Origin: Microbacterium aurantiacum
Lineage (GTDB): Bacteria; Actinomycetota; Actinomycetes; Actinomycetales; Microbacteriaceae
Assembly: GCF_021654035.1 (NCBI RefSeq)
Contig: NZ_JAJPDW010000001.1
Span: forward strand, 868,001-932,000
DNA length: 64,000 bases
Reading direction: 5' to 3'
Shown here: piece by piece, positions 1-8,686 of the stretch
Layout: each line of letters begins with the position of its first letter
Position numbering within the stretch: the first letter of the stretch is position 1
Position numbers and translations under genes: made by a program
Notes under the pieces: model-generated
The model's input: the letters and a program-made list of their open reading frames with translations, nothing else
What the model was told of the DNA's origin: nothing
Database searches by the model: none

Positions 1-78
1 ACCAGCACGCGCGGGTTCGACCGACGGATGCCGATCGTGTGCGAGGACCTTCGACTGGTCCACGCGCGAGGCGCTTAG
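1..78 (+). CDS. Possible 3' end of an upstream gene (partial)
   Basis: An open frame with strong G/C preference at third positions enters from the left edge and ends at TAG 76-78. It would give about 25 C-terminal residues and converge on the flavin oxidoreductase, overlapping its stop by a few bases. No family can be recognised from so short a stretch, so this is only a possible gene end. Confidence 0.25.
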   Translation, partial: TSTRGFDRRMPIVCEDLRLVHARGA

Positions 79-1118
79 GCCTGCGCGCCCGCCCGCGCCC
101 CGACCCAGCCGAGCGCCGGCGCGACGTACTTCGCGAACGACTCGACGATCCGCAGGTTGAACTCCACGCCCAGCTGGCTGGGGATGGTGATCATCAGCGT
201 GTCGGCAGCGGCGATCGCGGCATCCTGCAGCAGCTGCTCGACGAGCACGTCGGGCTCGGCAGCGTAGGACTTCCCGAACGTCGAGGTCATCCCGTCGATC
301 ATGCCGATCTGGTCGCCGTCCTGGCGGCCGCCGAAGTACATGTGCTCCTCGGCGGTCGTGATCGGGATGATCGAGCGGCTCACAGACACGCGCGGCTCGC
401 CCGCGTGGCCGGCCTCGCGCCACGCGGCGCGGAACGCGTCGATCTGCTCGGCCTGCAGGATGTCGAACGGTCGGCCGTCGGCAGAAGTCAGCAGCGTCGA
501 CGACATGAGGTTCACACCGGTGCGGCCCGCCCATTCGGCGGAGTCGCGGTTGCCGGCACCCCACCACACGCGGGAGCGGAGACCGGGGGAGTGCGGCTCG
601 ATGCGCTGCATCCCGGTCGCACCGCGGCTGAACGGGCTCGCGGGGTCGCGCTCGGCGAGACCCTCGCCGTCGATCGCGCGGAGGAAGAGGTCCATGTGCT
701 CGCGGGCGAGGTCGGCGCCGCGGGGGTCGGCCGATCCGGTGTAGCCGAAGGTCTCGTACCCGCGGACGACCGTCTCGGGTGACCCGCGGCTCACGCCGAG
801 GGCGAGGCGTCCGCCGGAGATCAGGTCGACGGCTGCCGCCTCTTCCGCGAGGTAGAGGGGGTTCTCGTACCGCATGTCGATGACGCCGGTGCCGACCTCG
901 ATGCGCTCGGTGCGAGCGGCGATCGCCGAGAGGAGCGGCATGGGTGCGGCCTGCTGCCGGGCGAAGTGGTGGACGCGGAAGTACGCGCCGTCGACCCCGA
1001 GGTCATCCATCCCCTGGGCGAGGTCGATGGCCTGGAGCATGGAGTCCCCGGCGGTGAGGATGCGTCCGCCGCCGAGCGGGCCGTAGTGGCCGAACGAGAG
1101 GGTGCCGAATCGCTGCAT
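75..1118 (-). CDS. LLM-class flavin-dependent oxidoreductase
   Basis: A 347-residue luciferase-like (LLM, F420/FMN) TIM-barrel oxidoreductase. Seen: an N-terminal strand then a loop with FGHYGP, HHFARQ near residue 50, a GTGVIDMRYENP segment, and the LALGVSRGSPE block typical of bacterial luciferase-like monooxygenases. The start is ATG 1118, giving MQRFGTLSFGHYGP; a longer in-frame start at 1175 adds a basic stretch unlike the family. A GGACGA sequence precedes the ATG. It is divergent from the Pr6Pr membrane gene, with an inverted repeat between them. Substrate unknown. Confidence 0.85.
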   Translation of the reverse strand: MQRFGTLSFGHYGPLGGGRILTAGDSMLQAIDLAQGMDDLGVDGAYFRVHHFARQQAAPMPLLSAIAARTERIEVGTGVIDMRYENPLYLAEEAAAVDLISGGRLALGVSRGSPETVVRGYETFGYTGSADPRGADLAREHMDLFLRAIDGEGLAERDPASPFSRGATGMQRIEPHSPGLRSRVWWGAGNRDSAEWAGRTGVNLMSSTLLTSADGRPFDILQAEQIDAFRAAWREAGHAGEPRVSVSRSIIPITTAEEHMYFGGRQDGDQIGMIDGMTSTFGKSYAAEPDVLVEQLLQDAAIAAADTLMITIPSQLGVEFNLRIVESFAKYVAPALGWVGARAGAQA

Positions 1119-1146
1119 GCTCGTCCGAACGTCACAGTCGCGGCAT

Positions 1147-1162
1147 CCATTCCCGTGAATGG
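1147..1162. promoter_or_regulatory. Inverted repeat CCATTC-N4-GAATGG between divergent genes
   Basis: A perfect 6-bp inverted repeat with a 4-bp centre lies in the short gap between the flavin oxidoreductase and the Pr6Pr gene. It sits where a dimeric regulator could control both. No regulator gene is adjacent, so the role is inferred. Confidence 0.35.
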
Positions 1163-1191
1163 GAAGTGTCCGCACATCACACGGAACTACG

Positions 1192-1203
1192 TACCATCGG
1201 CGG
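1192..1203 (+). promoter_or_regulatory. Leaderless -10 (TACCAT) for Pr6Pr gene
   Basis: TACCAT is followed by exactly six bases and then GTG 1204. Transcription should start at the initiation codon. This decides the GTG start over the ATG at 1159. Confidence 0.55.
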
Positions 1204-1935
1204 GTGGCTCACCGAACGCACCCCCGCCCCACCGCGATCACGCTCCGCCCCGTGGCCCTGGCGTACCGGCTGGTCGCACTCGGCCTCATCGCAACCGGCG
1301 TCATCCGCCTGCTCGATCTGTTCACCGCCGACCCGAGCTGGAAGACCCTGCTGTACTTCACGGCGCTGAGCAACGTCGCCGCGACGGTCTGGATGCTGTT
1401 CCTCGTCGTCGCGACCGTCCGCGACCTGACCCGCCACGGGGCGCGCGGCACGACCGAGCCGCTCCCGCGGATCCAGGGCGCGGTGATGATGGCGCTCGTG
1501 GTGACGATGCTCGTCTACACGGTCGTGCTCGTGCCGAGCCTCACCCAGGACCCCGCCTACGAGGCCTACACGCTCACCGACTCGCTCGTGCACGTCATCT
1601 CGCCGCTGCTCATCGTCGGCGAGTGGCTGCTGCTGCGCACCAAGGGGCGGATGCGGTGGCTCGATCCGCTGGCGTGGGCGCTGTTTCCCCTGGCCTACCT
1701 CGCGCTCGCCTTCATCTACGGCGCTCTCGGCGGCGAGTTCGAGCCCGGGGTGAACCATCCCTATCCGTTCATGGACGTCGGCGCGCTCGGCGTCGGGGGC
1801 GTCGCCCTGTGGATCCTCGCCCTCGTGGTCGTGCTCGAGGCCTTCGGGTTCCTCCTGGTGGCCATCGACCGGGGTCTCGGTACCCTCGCCGCGAAGCGTG
1901 CGCAAGAGGTCGCCCCGGTGCGCGCACGGGTCTAG
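1204..1935 (+). CDS. Pr6Pr-family integral membrane protein
   Basis: A 243-residue multispanning membrane protein of the Pr6Pr type, a conserved bacterial family without known function. Seen: about six hydrophobic helices, a short charged loop with TKGRMRWLDP, and a loop with GVNHPYPFMDV before the final helices, as in the family. GTG 1204 is chosen because a TACCAT hexamer lies six bases upstream; ATG 1159 would add a polar extension. The stop at 1933-1935 lies directly before the next gene, so the two may be expressed close together although each has its own -10. Confidence 0.8.
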   Translation: MAHRTHPRPTAITLRPVALAYRLVALGLIATGVIRLLDLFTADPSWKTLLYFTALSNVAATVWMLFLVVATVRDLTRHGARGTTEPLPRIQGAVMMALVVTMLVYTVVLVPSLTQDPAYEAYTLTDSLVHVISPLLIVGEWLLLRTKGRMRWLDPLAWALFPLAYLALAFIYGALGGEFEPGVNHPYPFMDVGALGVGGVALWILALVVVLEAFGFLLVAIDRGLGTLAAKRAQEVAPVRARV

Positions 1936-1944
1936 CGTGTGCGC
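1933..1944 (+). promoter_or_regulatory. Leaderless -10 (TAGCGT)
   Basis: TAGCGT, six bases, then ATG 1945. The hexamer overlaps the stop codon of the upstream gene. It selects ATG 1945 over GTG 1939. Confidence 0.55.
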
Positions 1945-3375
1945 ATGGGCACCTCCTCGTACGACCTGATCGTCATCGGCGCCGGACCCGTCGGGGAGAA
2001 CGTCGCCGACCGCGCCGTCGCCGGGGGCCTCACTGCCGTCATCGTCGAGTCCGAACTCGTCGGCGGCGAGTGCTCGTACTGGGCCTGCACGCCATCGAAG
2101 GCGCTGCTGCGTCCGATCGCCGCCCTCCGCGGGGCGCGCGACGTCGACGGTGCGAAGCAGGCGGTCACCGGCGGGCTCGACGTTGCGGCCGTGCTCCGTC
2201 GCCGCGACCACGCGGTCCACGACTTCGACGACAGCGGGCAGGTCGAGTGGCTGCAGGGCGCCGGCATCGATCTCGTGCGCGGACACGGTCGTCTCACCGG
2301 CGACAAGCAGGTCGAGGTGACGGATGCCGCGGGCGAGGTCGTCGCGACCCTCCACGCCCGGCATGCCGTCGCCGTCTGCACCGGCACCTCGGCGGCGATC
2401 CCCGATATCCCGGGTCTCGGGGAGGCCGCCCCGTGGACGTCGCGCGAGGCCACCGCCGCGCAGGAGGTCCCCGACTCCCTCGTCGTCATCGGCGGAGGGG
2501 TGGTGGCGTGCGAGATGGCGACGGTGTTCGCCGCGCTCGGGAGCGCCGTGACGGTGCTCTCCCGCTCGCGCCTTCTCGGGAAGGTCGAACCCTTCGCGTC
2601 TGATGCCGTCGCCGACGGGCTCCGCGATGCCGGCGTCGACGTCCGCCTGGGCGCGACCCCGGTGAAGGCCTCGCGCGCCGACAGCGGTGAGGTCACGGTG
2701 ACGCTCGAGGGCGGCGACGAGGTGCGGGCGGCGGAGGTCCTCGTGGCGACCGGTCGCACGCCGAACACCCGAGACGTCGGGCTCGAATCCGTCGGCCTTG
2801 CGCCGGGCGAATGGATCGAGGTCGACGACACCCTCCGCGTCCCCGGATCCGAGTGGCTCTACGCCGTCGGCGACGTCAACCACCGCGCGCTCCTCACCCA
2901 CCAGGGGAAGTACCAGGCGCGGGCCGCCGGCGACGTCATCGCCGCGCGCGCGAACGGCACCCCGGCCGACGACGCGCCGTGGGGAGCGCACGTCGCGACC
3001 GCCGATCACGCGGCGGTCCCGCAGGTGACCTTCACCGAACCCGAGGTCGCCTCGGTCGGGCTCACCGAGCAGGCCGCCCGTGACGCCGGTCTCGACATCC
3101 GCGTCCTCGATTACGACCTGTCGTGGGTCGCCGGTGCCTCGGCGCACTCGGACGCCTACTCGGGCGCGGCGCGCGCGATCGTCGACACCGCGCGCGGGGT
3201 CCTGGTGGGGGCGACGTTCGTGGGTCCCGACGTCGCCGAGCTCCTTCAGGCCGCCACGATCGCGGTCGTCGGTGAGGTGCCGATCGACCGCCTCTGGCAC
3301 GCGGTGCCGGCCTACCCGACCGTCAGCGAGGTCTGGCTGCGCCTCCTCGAGCAATTCGGCCGCCCCGGGGCCTGA
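1945..3375 (+). CDS. Pyridine nucleotide-disulfide oxidoreductase (FAD, NAD(P)H)
   Basis: A 476-residue flavoprotein of the dihydrolipoamide dehydrogenase/mercuric reductase group. Seen: FAD-binding GAGPVG near residue 12, redox pair in GECSYWACTPSK (C-x4-C, near residues 42-47), the second Rossmann motif GGGVVACEMA near residue 182, an FAD-contact motif YAVGDVN, and a C-terminal dimer region with the active-site His in HAVPAYPTVSE. The CSYWAC variant replaces the usual CLNVGC, so the substrate may differ from lipoamide; quinone, mycothione-like or metal reduction are possible. Leaderless start. Confidence 0.9.
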   Translation: MGTSSYDLIVIGAGPVGENVADRAVAGGLTAVIVESELVGGECSYWACTPSKALLRPIAALRGARDVDGAKQAVTGGLDVAAVLRRRDHAVHDFDDSGQVEWLQGAGIDLVRGHGRLTGDKQVEVTDAAGEVVATLHARHAVAVCTGTSAAIPDIPGLGEAAPWTSREATAAQEVPDSLVVIGGGVVACEMATVFAALGSAVTVLSRSRLLGKVEPFASDAVADGLRDAGVDVRLGATPVKASRADSGEVTVTLEGGDEVRAAEVLVATGRTPNTRDVGLESVGLAPGEWIEVDDTLRVPGSEWLYAVGDVNHRALLTHQGKYQARAAGDVIAARANGTPADDAPWGAHVATADHAAVPQVTFTEPEVASVGLTEQAARDAGLDIRVLDYDLSWVAGASAHSDAYSGAARAIVDTARGVLVGATFVGPDVAELLQAATIAVVGEVPIDRLWHAVPAYPTVSEVWLRLLEQFGRPGA

Positions 3376-3391
3376 CCCGGTCGGGGCGTTC

Positions 3392-3403
3392 TAGCCTCGA
3401 TGC
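3392..3403 (+). promoter_or_regulatory. Leaderless -10 (TAGCCT)
   Basis: TAGCCT, six bases, ATG 3404. Same layout as the two preceding genes. Confidence 0.55.
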
Positions 3404-3907
3404 ATGAGCAGGCACCCGGTTCCCGATCCCGTCGGCCCCGGCGAGGAGTCCGTCTGGGACTACCCTCGTCCTCCCCGCCTCGAGCGGGTCGATGGGCGCG
3501 TCACGATCGAACTCGGCGGCGAGGTGATCCTCGCGACCGACGACGTGGTGCGCGTGCTGGAGACGAGCCACCCGCCGACCTACTACGTGCCCGAGGCCGA
3601 CTTCGTGCCGGGAGCGCTGACCCCCGCCGCGGGATCGTCTTTCTGCGAGTTCAAGGGTGCGGCCCGCTACTTCGACGTGCACGGCGGCGGGGGAGTCACC
3701 CGCGAGCGTGTCGCGTGGTGCTACCCCGACCCGACCCCCGGGTTCCGCGAGCTCCTCGGCCGCGTCGCGGTCTACGCCGGCCCGATGGATCGGTGCACCC
3801 TGAACGGCGTCGAGGTCGAGCCCCAGCCCGGCGGCTTCTACGGCGGGTGGGTGACCCCCGGCATCCGCGGTCCGTTCAAAGGCGGACCCGGCAGCCTCGG
3901 GTGGTGA
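3404..3907 (+). CDS. DUF427 domain protein
   Basis: A 167-residue soluble protein of the DUF427 family. Seen: ESVWDYPRPP at the N-terminus, RVLETSHPPTYYVPEADF, SFCEFKGAARYF, WCYPDPTPGF, then the C-terminal signature PQPGGFYGGWV followed by GPFKGGPGSLGW. All blocks are in the usual order and the length is normal for a two-part DUF427 protein. The biochemical role is unknown. It converges on msrA across a terminator-like hairpin. Confidence 0.9.
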   Translation: MSRHPVPDPVGPGEESVWDYPRPPRLERVDGRVTIELGGEVILATDDVVRVLETSHPPTYYVPEADFVPGALTPAAGSSFCEFKGAARYFDVHGGGGVTRERVAWCYPDPTPGFRELLGRVAVYAGPMDRCTLNGVEVEPQPGGFYGGWVTPGIRGPFKGGPGSLGW

Positions 3908-3932
3908 GGATGCCGGGTCGGCGGTCGTGCTG

Positions 3933-3950
3933 CTGACGCGCGGGCGTCAG
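3933..3950. terminator. Hairpin between convergent DUF427 and msrA
   Basis: CTGACGC and GCGTCAG form a 7-bp perfect stem with a 4-base loop, between two convergent stop codons. There is no T run, so termination is inferred from position. Confidence 0.5.
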
Positions 3951-3960
3951 ACGGTGGACG

Positions 3961-4515
3961 TCAGGCCGTGGCCTCCGAGCGCTTCGGGAGGACCCACCCG
4001 GCGCGCGGGAAGTGGCACGTGTACCCGTTCGGGTAGGTGATCAGGTAGTCCTGGTGCTCGGGCTCGGCCTCCCAGAAGGGGCCCGCCTGCTCGATCGTGG
4101 TGACGGCCTTCCCGGGCCACAGGCCCGACGCGTCGACGTCGGCGATCGTCTCGCGCGCGACGCGCTCCTGCTCGGCGTCCAGCGGGAAGATCGCGGAGCG
4201 GTAGCTCGATCCGATGTCGTTGCCCTGGCGGTTCAGGGTCGACGGGTCGTGGATCTGGAAGAAGAACGCGAGGATGTCGCGATACGTCGTCTTCGTGGGG
4301 TCGAACACGATCTCCACGGCCTCGGCGTGACCGGGGTGGCGTCGGTAGGTGGCGTGGTCGTTCTCGCCACCCGTGTAGCCGACGCGGGTGTCGAGGACGC
4401 CGGGCTGGCGGCGGATGAGGTCTTCCATGCCCCAGAAGCAGCCTCCGGCGAGGACTGCCGTCTCGGTGCCGGGGGTGCGGGTGATCTCTCCGGTGTCGGT
4501 GGGTCCGCTGGTCAT
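3961..4515 (-). CDS. msrA: Peptide methionine sulfoxide reductase MsrA
   Basis: A 184-residue enzyme that reduces methionine-S-sulfoxide in proteins and free methionine. Seen: catalytic GGCFWG with Cys26, the VGYTGG block, [26 protein letters not shown], and the C-terminal NGYTCHF with a likely resolving Cys. The start ATG 4515 is preceded by AAGGAG at a good distance; the longer upstream frame is non-coding. It is divergent from the DsbA-like exported protein, and together they suggest thiol/oxidative protein repair. Confidence 0.95.
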   Translation of the reverse strand: MTSGPTDTGEITRTPGTETAVLAGGCFWGMEDLIRRQPGVLDTRVGYTGGENDHATYRRHPGHAEAVEIVFDPTKTTYRDILAFFFQIHDPSTLNRQGNDIGSSYRSAIFPLDAEQERVARETIADVDASGLWPGKAVTTIEQAGPFWEAEPEHQDYLITYPNGYTCHFPRAGWVLPKRSEATA

Positions 4516-4665
4516 CGGATTCTCCTTCTTGTCTCTCGGTCGATTCTCTCGCGTGCCACGGTCGGTGGGCGCTGTCAGAGTCAACGACGGATGCCGGCCA
4601 TTTGGTCCCGTGAAGCTGGACGTGCGGTGTGAGTTCGGATGCTGGAGACTCGCGCGTCGGTCGGG

Positions 4666-4671
4666 TAGCGT
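4666..4671 (+). promoter_or_regulatory. Candidate -10 (TAGCGT) for DsbA-like gene
   Basis: TAGCGT lies about 58 bases before ATG 4729. Unlike most neighbours this transcript would carry a leader with a purine-rich ribosome site (GGGGGG and GAGG). Confidence 0.35.
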
Positions 4672-4728
4672 GCGAGGACACGGGCTGGGGGAGCACGTGC
4701 GGAGCGAGATCTGGGGGGCACTTCGAGG

Positions 4729-5472
4729 ATGACGGCGCAGAACACCCGCACCGCGGCAGATCCGGCCGCGGCGGCGAAACGCAGGAGGCGGCAGGCGCTG
4801 CGGAACGTCGCCGTCGCGACGGGGTCGACGGTGCTCGTCGCGGGCTTCCTCGTCGGCGTCTTCTTCGCGTTCGGCGAGGCGGGCGACGTCATCGCCGCGA
4901 CTCCCGAGGCCACGGCGTCCGCCGAGATCGGCGATGCATCGGTGGTCGTGGAGGTCAGCGGCGACCGCATCCGCGTCGGCGCTCCGGAGGCCGCCACCAC
5001 GATGGCCATCTGGGAGGACTTCGCGTGCGGACACTGCCGCGAGTACGAGACCCAGATCGGACCCACGGTGCAGGAGCTCGTCGCCGGAGGCTCGCTCGCG
5101 GTGGAGTACCACCTGCTGGACTTCGTCTCGGACTACAGCGCGGTCGCCGGAAGCGCCGCGGCGTGTGTGGCGACCGAGCAGCCGGACGTGTTCTTCACCG
5201 TCCACGCGACCCTCTTCGCCATCCGCGAGAACGCCGAGGACGAGTACTCGGCCGAGCAGCTGGAGTCGTACCTGGAGACCGCCGGGGTCACGGACGAGGG
5301 GGCCCTCGAGTGCATCGGGCAGGCCCGCTACGGCGACTGGGTGGCGCAGAACGCCGGCGCGGCCCGCGACGCCGGCATCACCTCCACGCCGACGGTGCGG
5401 ATCAACGGCGAAGACATCGGTCGGGTGGACGCGGCGCAGCTGCGGGACCTCGTCGCCCAGAACGCCGGCTGA
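4729..5472 (+). CDS. DsbA-family thiol:disulfide oxidoreductase, membrane anchored
   Basis: A 247-residue thioredoxin-fold protein. Seen: a basic N-terminus (RRRRQALRN), one transmembrane helix at about residues 27-48, a low-complexity linker, then the active site C100-G-H-C103 in WEDFACGHC, and a cis-proline loop TSTPTV near the C-terminus followed by the last strand and helix. This is the actinobacterial DsbA/BdbD-like type that forms disulfides in secreted proteins. Redox direction cannot be told from sequence. Confidence 0.88.
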   Translation: MTAQNTRTAADPAAAAKRRRRQALRNVAVATGSTVLVAGFLVGVFFAFGEAGDVIAATPEATASAEIGDASVVVEVSGDRIRVGAPEAATTMAIWEDFACGHCREYETQIGPTVQELVAGGSLAVEYHLLDFVSDYSAVAGSAAACVATEQPDVFFTVHATLFAIRENAEDEYSAEQLESYLETAGVTDEGALECIGQARYGDWVAQNAGAARDAGITSTPTVRINGEDIGRVDAAQLRDLVAQNAG

Positions 5473-5516
5473 GCGTTCCCTCCGAGTCGCGCGGAACCGC
5501 CCCTGCGACCTCTCAG

Positions 5517-5526
5517 CGATATATCG
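5517..5526. promoter_or_regulatory. Palindrome CGATATATCG, probable PadR operator
   Basis: A perfect 10-bp AT-centred palindrome about 52 bases before the PadR gene, overlapping a possible -10 (TATCGT). PadR proteins commonly bind such AT-rich dyads and repress themselves; autoregulation here is inferred. Confidence 0.5.
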
Positions 5527-5578
5527 TTATGTGTCGTCGGGGTGTCGTTCGGCATCCGTCTCACGCCAGGAGGTCGTC

Positions 5579-6148
5579 ATGAGTGATTCGTTCATGGGTG
5601 CAGGATTCGGCGGTTCGCGCGGATTCGGTCCGATGCAGCCCGGAGGTCAGCTCTGGGAGGCGATGGACCAGCTCCGCTCGGCGTTCGAGCAGCGTGTCGG
5701 CGGCGGTTCGTCGCGCATGGGTCGCGGCGATGTCCGCGCGGCTGTGCTCGCCCTGCTCGCCGAAGCCCCGATGCACGGCTACCAGATCATCCGCGAGATC
5801 GAGGAGCGCAGCCACGGGTCGTGGAAGCCGAGCGCCGGTTCGGTCTACCCGACCCTGCAGCTCCTCACCGACGAAGGACTCGTCGTCGCCGAGGAGTCCG
5901 GCGGGCGCAAGACCTACGCGCTGACGGATGCCGGGCGCCTCGAGGCCGAGTCGGCCGACCGCTCCGCGCCGTGGGAGTCGGGTTCGCGTGAGCGCAAGGA
6001 CCTCACCGCCCTCCCCAAGGCCGGCCTCGAGCTCGCCCAGGCCGCCGCCCAGGTGGGCCGATCGGGCACCGCCGCCCAGCAGGCGGAGGCCGTCGCCGTC
6101 CTCGAGGACGCGCGCCGTAAGCTCTACTCGATCCTCGCTCAGGACTGA
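5579..6148 (+). CDS. PadR-family transcriptional regulator
   Basis: A 189-residue regulator. Seen: a Gly-rich N-terminal tail (about 45 residues), then the PadR winged helix with VRAAVLALLAEAPMHGYQ, IEERSHGSWKPSAGSVYPTL and LLTDEGLV, followed by a helical C-terminal part probably used for dimerisation. ATG 5579 has a near-perfect AGGAGG five bases upstream. The palindrome upstream suggests self-repression. The next gene (ABC1 kinase) follows by about 50 bases on the same strand and may be co-transcribed. Effector unknown. Confidence 0.9.
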   Translation: MSDSFMGAGFGGSRGFGPMQPGGQLWEAMDQLRSAFEQRVGGGSSRMGRGDVRAAVLALLAEAPMHGYQIIREIEERSHGSWKPSAGSVYPTLQLLTDEGLVVAEESGGRKTYALTDAGRLEAESADRSAPWESGSRERKDLTALPKAGLELAQAAAQVGRSGTAAQQAEAVAVLEDARRKLYSILAQD

Positions 6149-6198
6149 GCCGGGTGCCGCCGGCGCCCGGGCGCCCGCGTCAGGATCAGGGAGGCCTG

Positions 6199-7881
6199 AT
6201 GCCCGACGCCGCCGACATGCGCGCCCGCTACCGCCGCATCCTGCGGTTCGCGCTGCGCTACATGGTGCAGTCGTGGTGGTACGAGCTGTTCCTGCCGCGC
6301 TTCGGTCTCTCCGCGATCGCCACGCGCACCCGCGCGCGACGCATGCAGCGGATCGCGCGACGCTTCCACGGTCTCGCCGTCGACCTCGGCGGGCTCATGA
6401 TCAAGGTGGGGCAGTTCATGTCCTCGCGCCTGGACGTGCTCCCGCCGGAGATCACCAAAGAGCTCGAGGGGCTGCAGGACGAGGTGCCCCCGGTGCCGTT
6501 CGCGCAGATCCGCGCGCTCGCCGAAGCTGAGCTCGGAGTCAGCCTCGAGCGCGCCTACGCCGCGTTCGACCCGAACCCCGTGGCCGCGGCATCCCTCGGT
6601 CAGGCGTATCGGGCGCGGCTCGCGCCGGAGGATGCGGCCCAGACCGGACTCGACGCCGTCGTGGTGAAGGTCCAGCGTCCCGGGATCGAGCAGATCGTCG
6701 CGGTCGATCTCGCGGCGCTCCGGAAGGTCGCCGGCTGGCTCGACCGCGTCCGCTTCGTGTCGGATCACGTCGACCTGCCGACGATCGTTGAGGAGTTCGC
6801 CGTCACGAGCGAGGAGGAGATCGACTACCTCCACGAGGCGCAGAACGGGGAGCGCTTCGCCGAGATGTTCGCCGGCGACGCCCGCGTCGGCCTCCCCGAG
6901 GTGGCGTGGGAGCGCTCGACGCGACGCGTGCTGACCCTGCAGGACGTCACGGCGATCAAGATCAACGACCGCGACGGGCTCCGCGCCGCCGGCATCGACC
7001 CGACCGAGGTCGCGGAGCGCTTCGCCGCGGTGATGTTCGACCAGCTCTTCGGCAACGGGTTCTTCCACGCCGATCCGCACCCCGGCAACATCTTCGTCAC
7101 CCCCCTCCCAGACGGCGAGTGGGAACTCACCTTCATCGACTTCGGGATGATGGGCCAGGTTCCGCCGACCCTGCGGCGCGGGCTTCGACGCCTCCTGATC
7201 GCGGTGGCCTCGCGCGACGGGCGCGGTCTGGTCGACAGCATCCGCGATGTGGGCGTGCTGCTGCCGTCGGCCGAGACCGCGGAGCTCGAGCGGGCCATGA
7301 GCACCCTGTTCGCGCGCTTCGGCGGAATGGGCGTGTCCGAACTCGCCGAGGTCGATGAACGGGAGCTCCGTCGCTTCGCGATCGAGTTCGGCGAGGTCGT
7401 GCGGTCGCTGCCGTTCCAGCTGCCGGAGAACTTCCTCCTCATCATCCGCGCGCTCTCGCTCGTATCGGGGATGTGCAGCGCGCTGGATCCCGACTTCAAC
7501 ATCTGGGACTCCGTCGAGCCGTACGCGGCGCAGTTGCTGCGCGAAGAGCGCGGCAACGTCGTGCAGGGCTTCGCGCAGGATGCGGTGACCTCGGTGCGGA
7601 TCGCCGCGCGACTGCCGCGGCGCATCGACGACCTCGTGGACCGTGCGCAGGAGGGGCGGCTGTCCTTCGAGACACCGAGGCTGGACCGCCGCGTCGGCGC
7701 CGTCGAGCGGGCCGTCCGCCGGGTGGTGTCGGCCGTCGTCTTCGTGGGGCTGTTCATCGGGGGCCTCGTCCTCCGCGCCGACGACGTGGTGTGGGGAACG
7801 ATCATCGTGCTCGCCTCGGTGCCGCCGCTCCTGCACGCGACGTTCGCGGGGCTCGCGGCGCGCAGCCGCGGGCTCGACTGA
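6199..7881 (+). CDS. ABC1/AarF/UbiB-family atypical kinase
   Basis: A 560-residue member of the UbiB/ADCK family, ATP-binding proteins that support quinone and lipid metabolism. Seen: the KxGQ motif K69VGQFMSSR with LPPE, AAASLGQAYRA, the nucleotide lysine in VVVKVQRPG (Lys157), HADPHPGN at 290-297, IDFG at 313-316, and two C-terminal transmembrane helices (about 510-550). ATG 6199 is chosen for the AGGGAGG site five bases upstream. Actinobacteria use menaquinone rather than ubiquinone, so a direct role in ubiquinone synthesis is unlikely. Confidence 0.92.
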   Translation: MPDAADMRARYRRILRFALRYMVQSWWYELFLPRFGLSAIATRTRARRMQRIARRFHGLAVDLGGLMIKVGQFMSSRLDVLPPEITKELEGLQDEVPPVPFAQIRALAEAELGVSLERAYAAFDPNPVAAASLGQAYRARLAPEDAAQTGLDAVVVKVQRPGIEQIVAVDLAALRKVAGWLDRVRFVSDHVDLPTIVEEFAVTSEEEIDYLHEAQNGERFAEMFAGDARVGLPEVAWERSTRRVLTLQDVTAIKINDRDGLRAAGIDPTEVAERFAAVMFDQLFGNGFFHADPHPGNIFVTPLPDGEWELTFIDFGMMGQVPPTLRRGLRRLLIAVASRDGRGLVDSIRDVGVLLPSAETAELERAMSTLFARFGGMGVSELAEVDERELRRFAIEFGEVVRSLPFQLPENFLLIIRALSLVSGMCSALDPDFNIWDSVEPYAAQLLREERGNVVQGFAQDAVTSVRIAARLPRRIDDLVDRAQEGRLSFETPRLDRRVGAVERAVRRVVSAVVFVGLFIGGLVLRADDVVWGTIIVLASVPPLLHATFAGLAARSRGLD

Positions 7882-7915
7882 GCGGAGTGCGGCGGCCGGC
7901 ATGAGTGTCGCGGCG

Positions 7916-7927
7916 TACGCTGAGCGG
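7916..7927 (+). promoter_or_regulatory. Leaderless -10 (TACGCT)
   Basis: TACGCT, six bases, ATG 7928. This favours ATG 7928 over the in-frame ATG 7901. Confidence 0.5.
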
Positions 7928-8650
7928 ATGCCGTTCGTGTCGCCGTCGCCCGCGCGGGCCGAGCTGGCGGCGCTGGCCGCCGGTGCCCGCGACGGGTCGC
8001 TCGGCGCGGCGCTGATCGACCTTCCTTCGGTGCCGAATCCGCGACCGGCATCCGTGCTCATGCTCTTCGGTGTGCTCGACGCCGTGCTGAGCGACCATGC
8101 GGCGGCCGATGGTGCGGTCTCGCGCGACCTCGATGTGCTGCTGCTGTCGCGCGCCGAGACGCTCCGCTCGCACCCGGGGCAGATCGCCTTCCCCGGCGGA
8201 CGACAGGATGCCGGGGACGACGGCCCGGTCGCCGCCGCCCTTCGCGAGGCGCGCGAGGAGACCGGTCTCGACGTCTCCGGCGTCGAGGTGCTGGGGGCTC
8301 TGCCCGCGGTGCCGCTCGCCTATTCGCGGCACGTCGTGACGCCGGTGCTGGCGTGGTGGCGGCATCCGTCGCCCGTGCGGGTGATGGACGAGGCGGAGTC
8401 GGCGGAGGTCTTCCGTGCGCCCGTGGCCGACCTGCTCGACCCGGCGCACCGCGGGGTGACCGTGATCCGACGCGACGGCCAGGAATGGCGCGGGCCCGCG
8501 TTCGTGCTGCCCGGCGCGGAACGCGAGCGTTTGGTGTGGGGATTCACCGGGATGCTGCTCGACGCCCTCTTCGACCGGCTGGGGTGGACCGAGCCGTGGG
8601 ATCACGAGCGCGAGCTGCCGCTGGTGCTGCCGCCCGACGCGTCCGACTGA
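7928..8650 (+). CDS. Nudix hydrolase, CoA pyrophosphatase type
   Basis: A 240-residue Nudix protein. Seen: the extended NuCoA region LLLSRAETLRSHPGQIAFPGG directly before the Nudix box (GGRQDAGDDG...REAREETGL), as in NudL-type enzymes that split CoA and acyl-CoA to 3'-phospho-ADP and phosphopantetheine. The REAREETGL core keeps the catalytic glutamates. The RHVVTPVLAWW and WGFTGMLL segments also fit the family. Converges on the DUF6226 gene. Confidence 0.88.
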   Translation: MPFVSPSPARAELAALAAGARDGSLGAALIDLPSVPNPRPASVLMLFGVLDAVLSDHAAADGAVSRDLDVLLLSRAETLRSHPGQIAFPGGRQDAGDDGPVAAALREAREETGLDVSGVEVLGALPAVPLAYSRHVVTPVLAWWRHPSPVRVMDEAESAEVFRAPVADLLDPAHRGVTVIRRDGQEWRGPAFVLPGAERERLVWGFTGMLLDALFDRLGWTEPWDHERELPLVLPPDASD

Positions 8651-8686
8651 ACGCGGTCGCTAAGAGGCGGTTGACGTGCGACGAGA

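Noticed and set aside
1177..3354. Very long antisense open frames, for example opposite the disulfide oxidoreductase
   Set aside because: They mirror real genes in GC-rich DNA, are Arg/Gly/Asp rich without known domains, and lack suitable starts.
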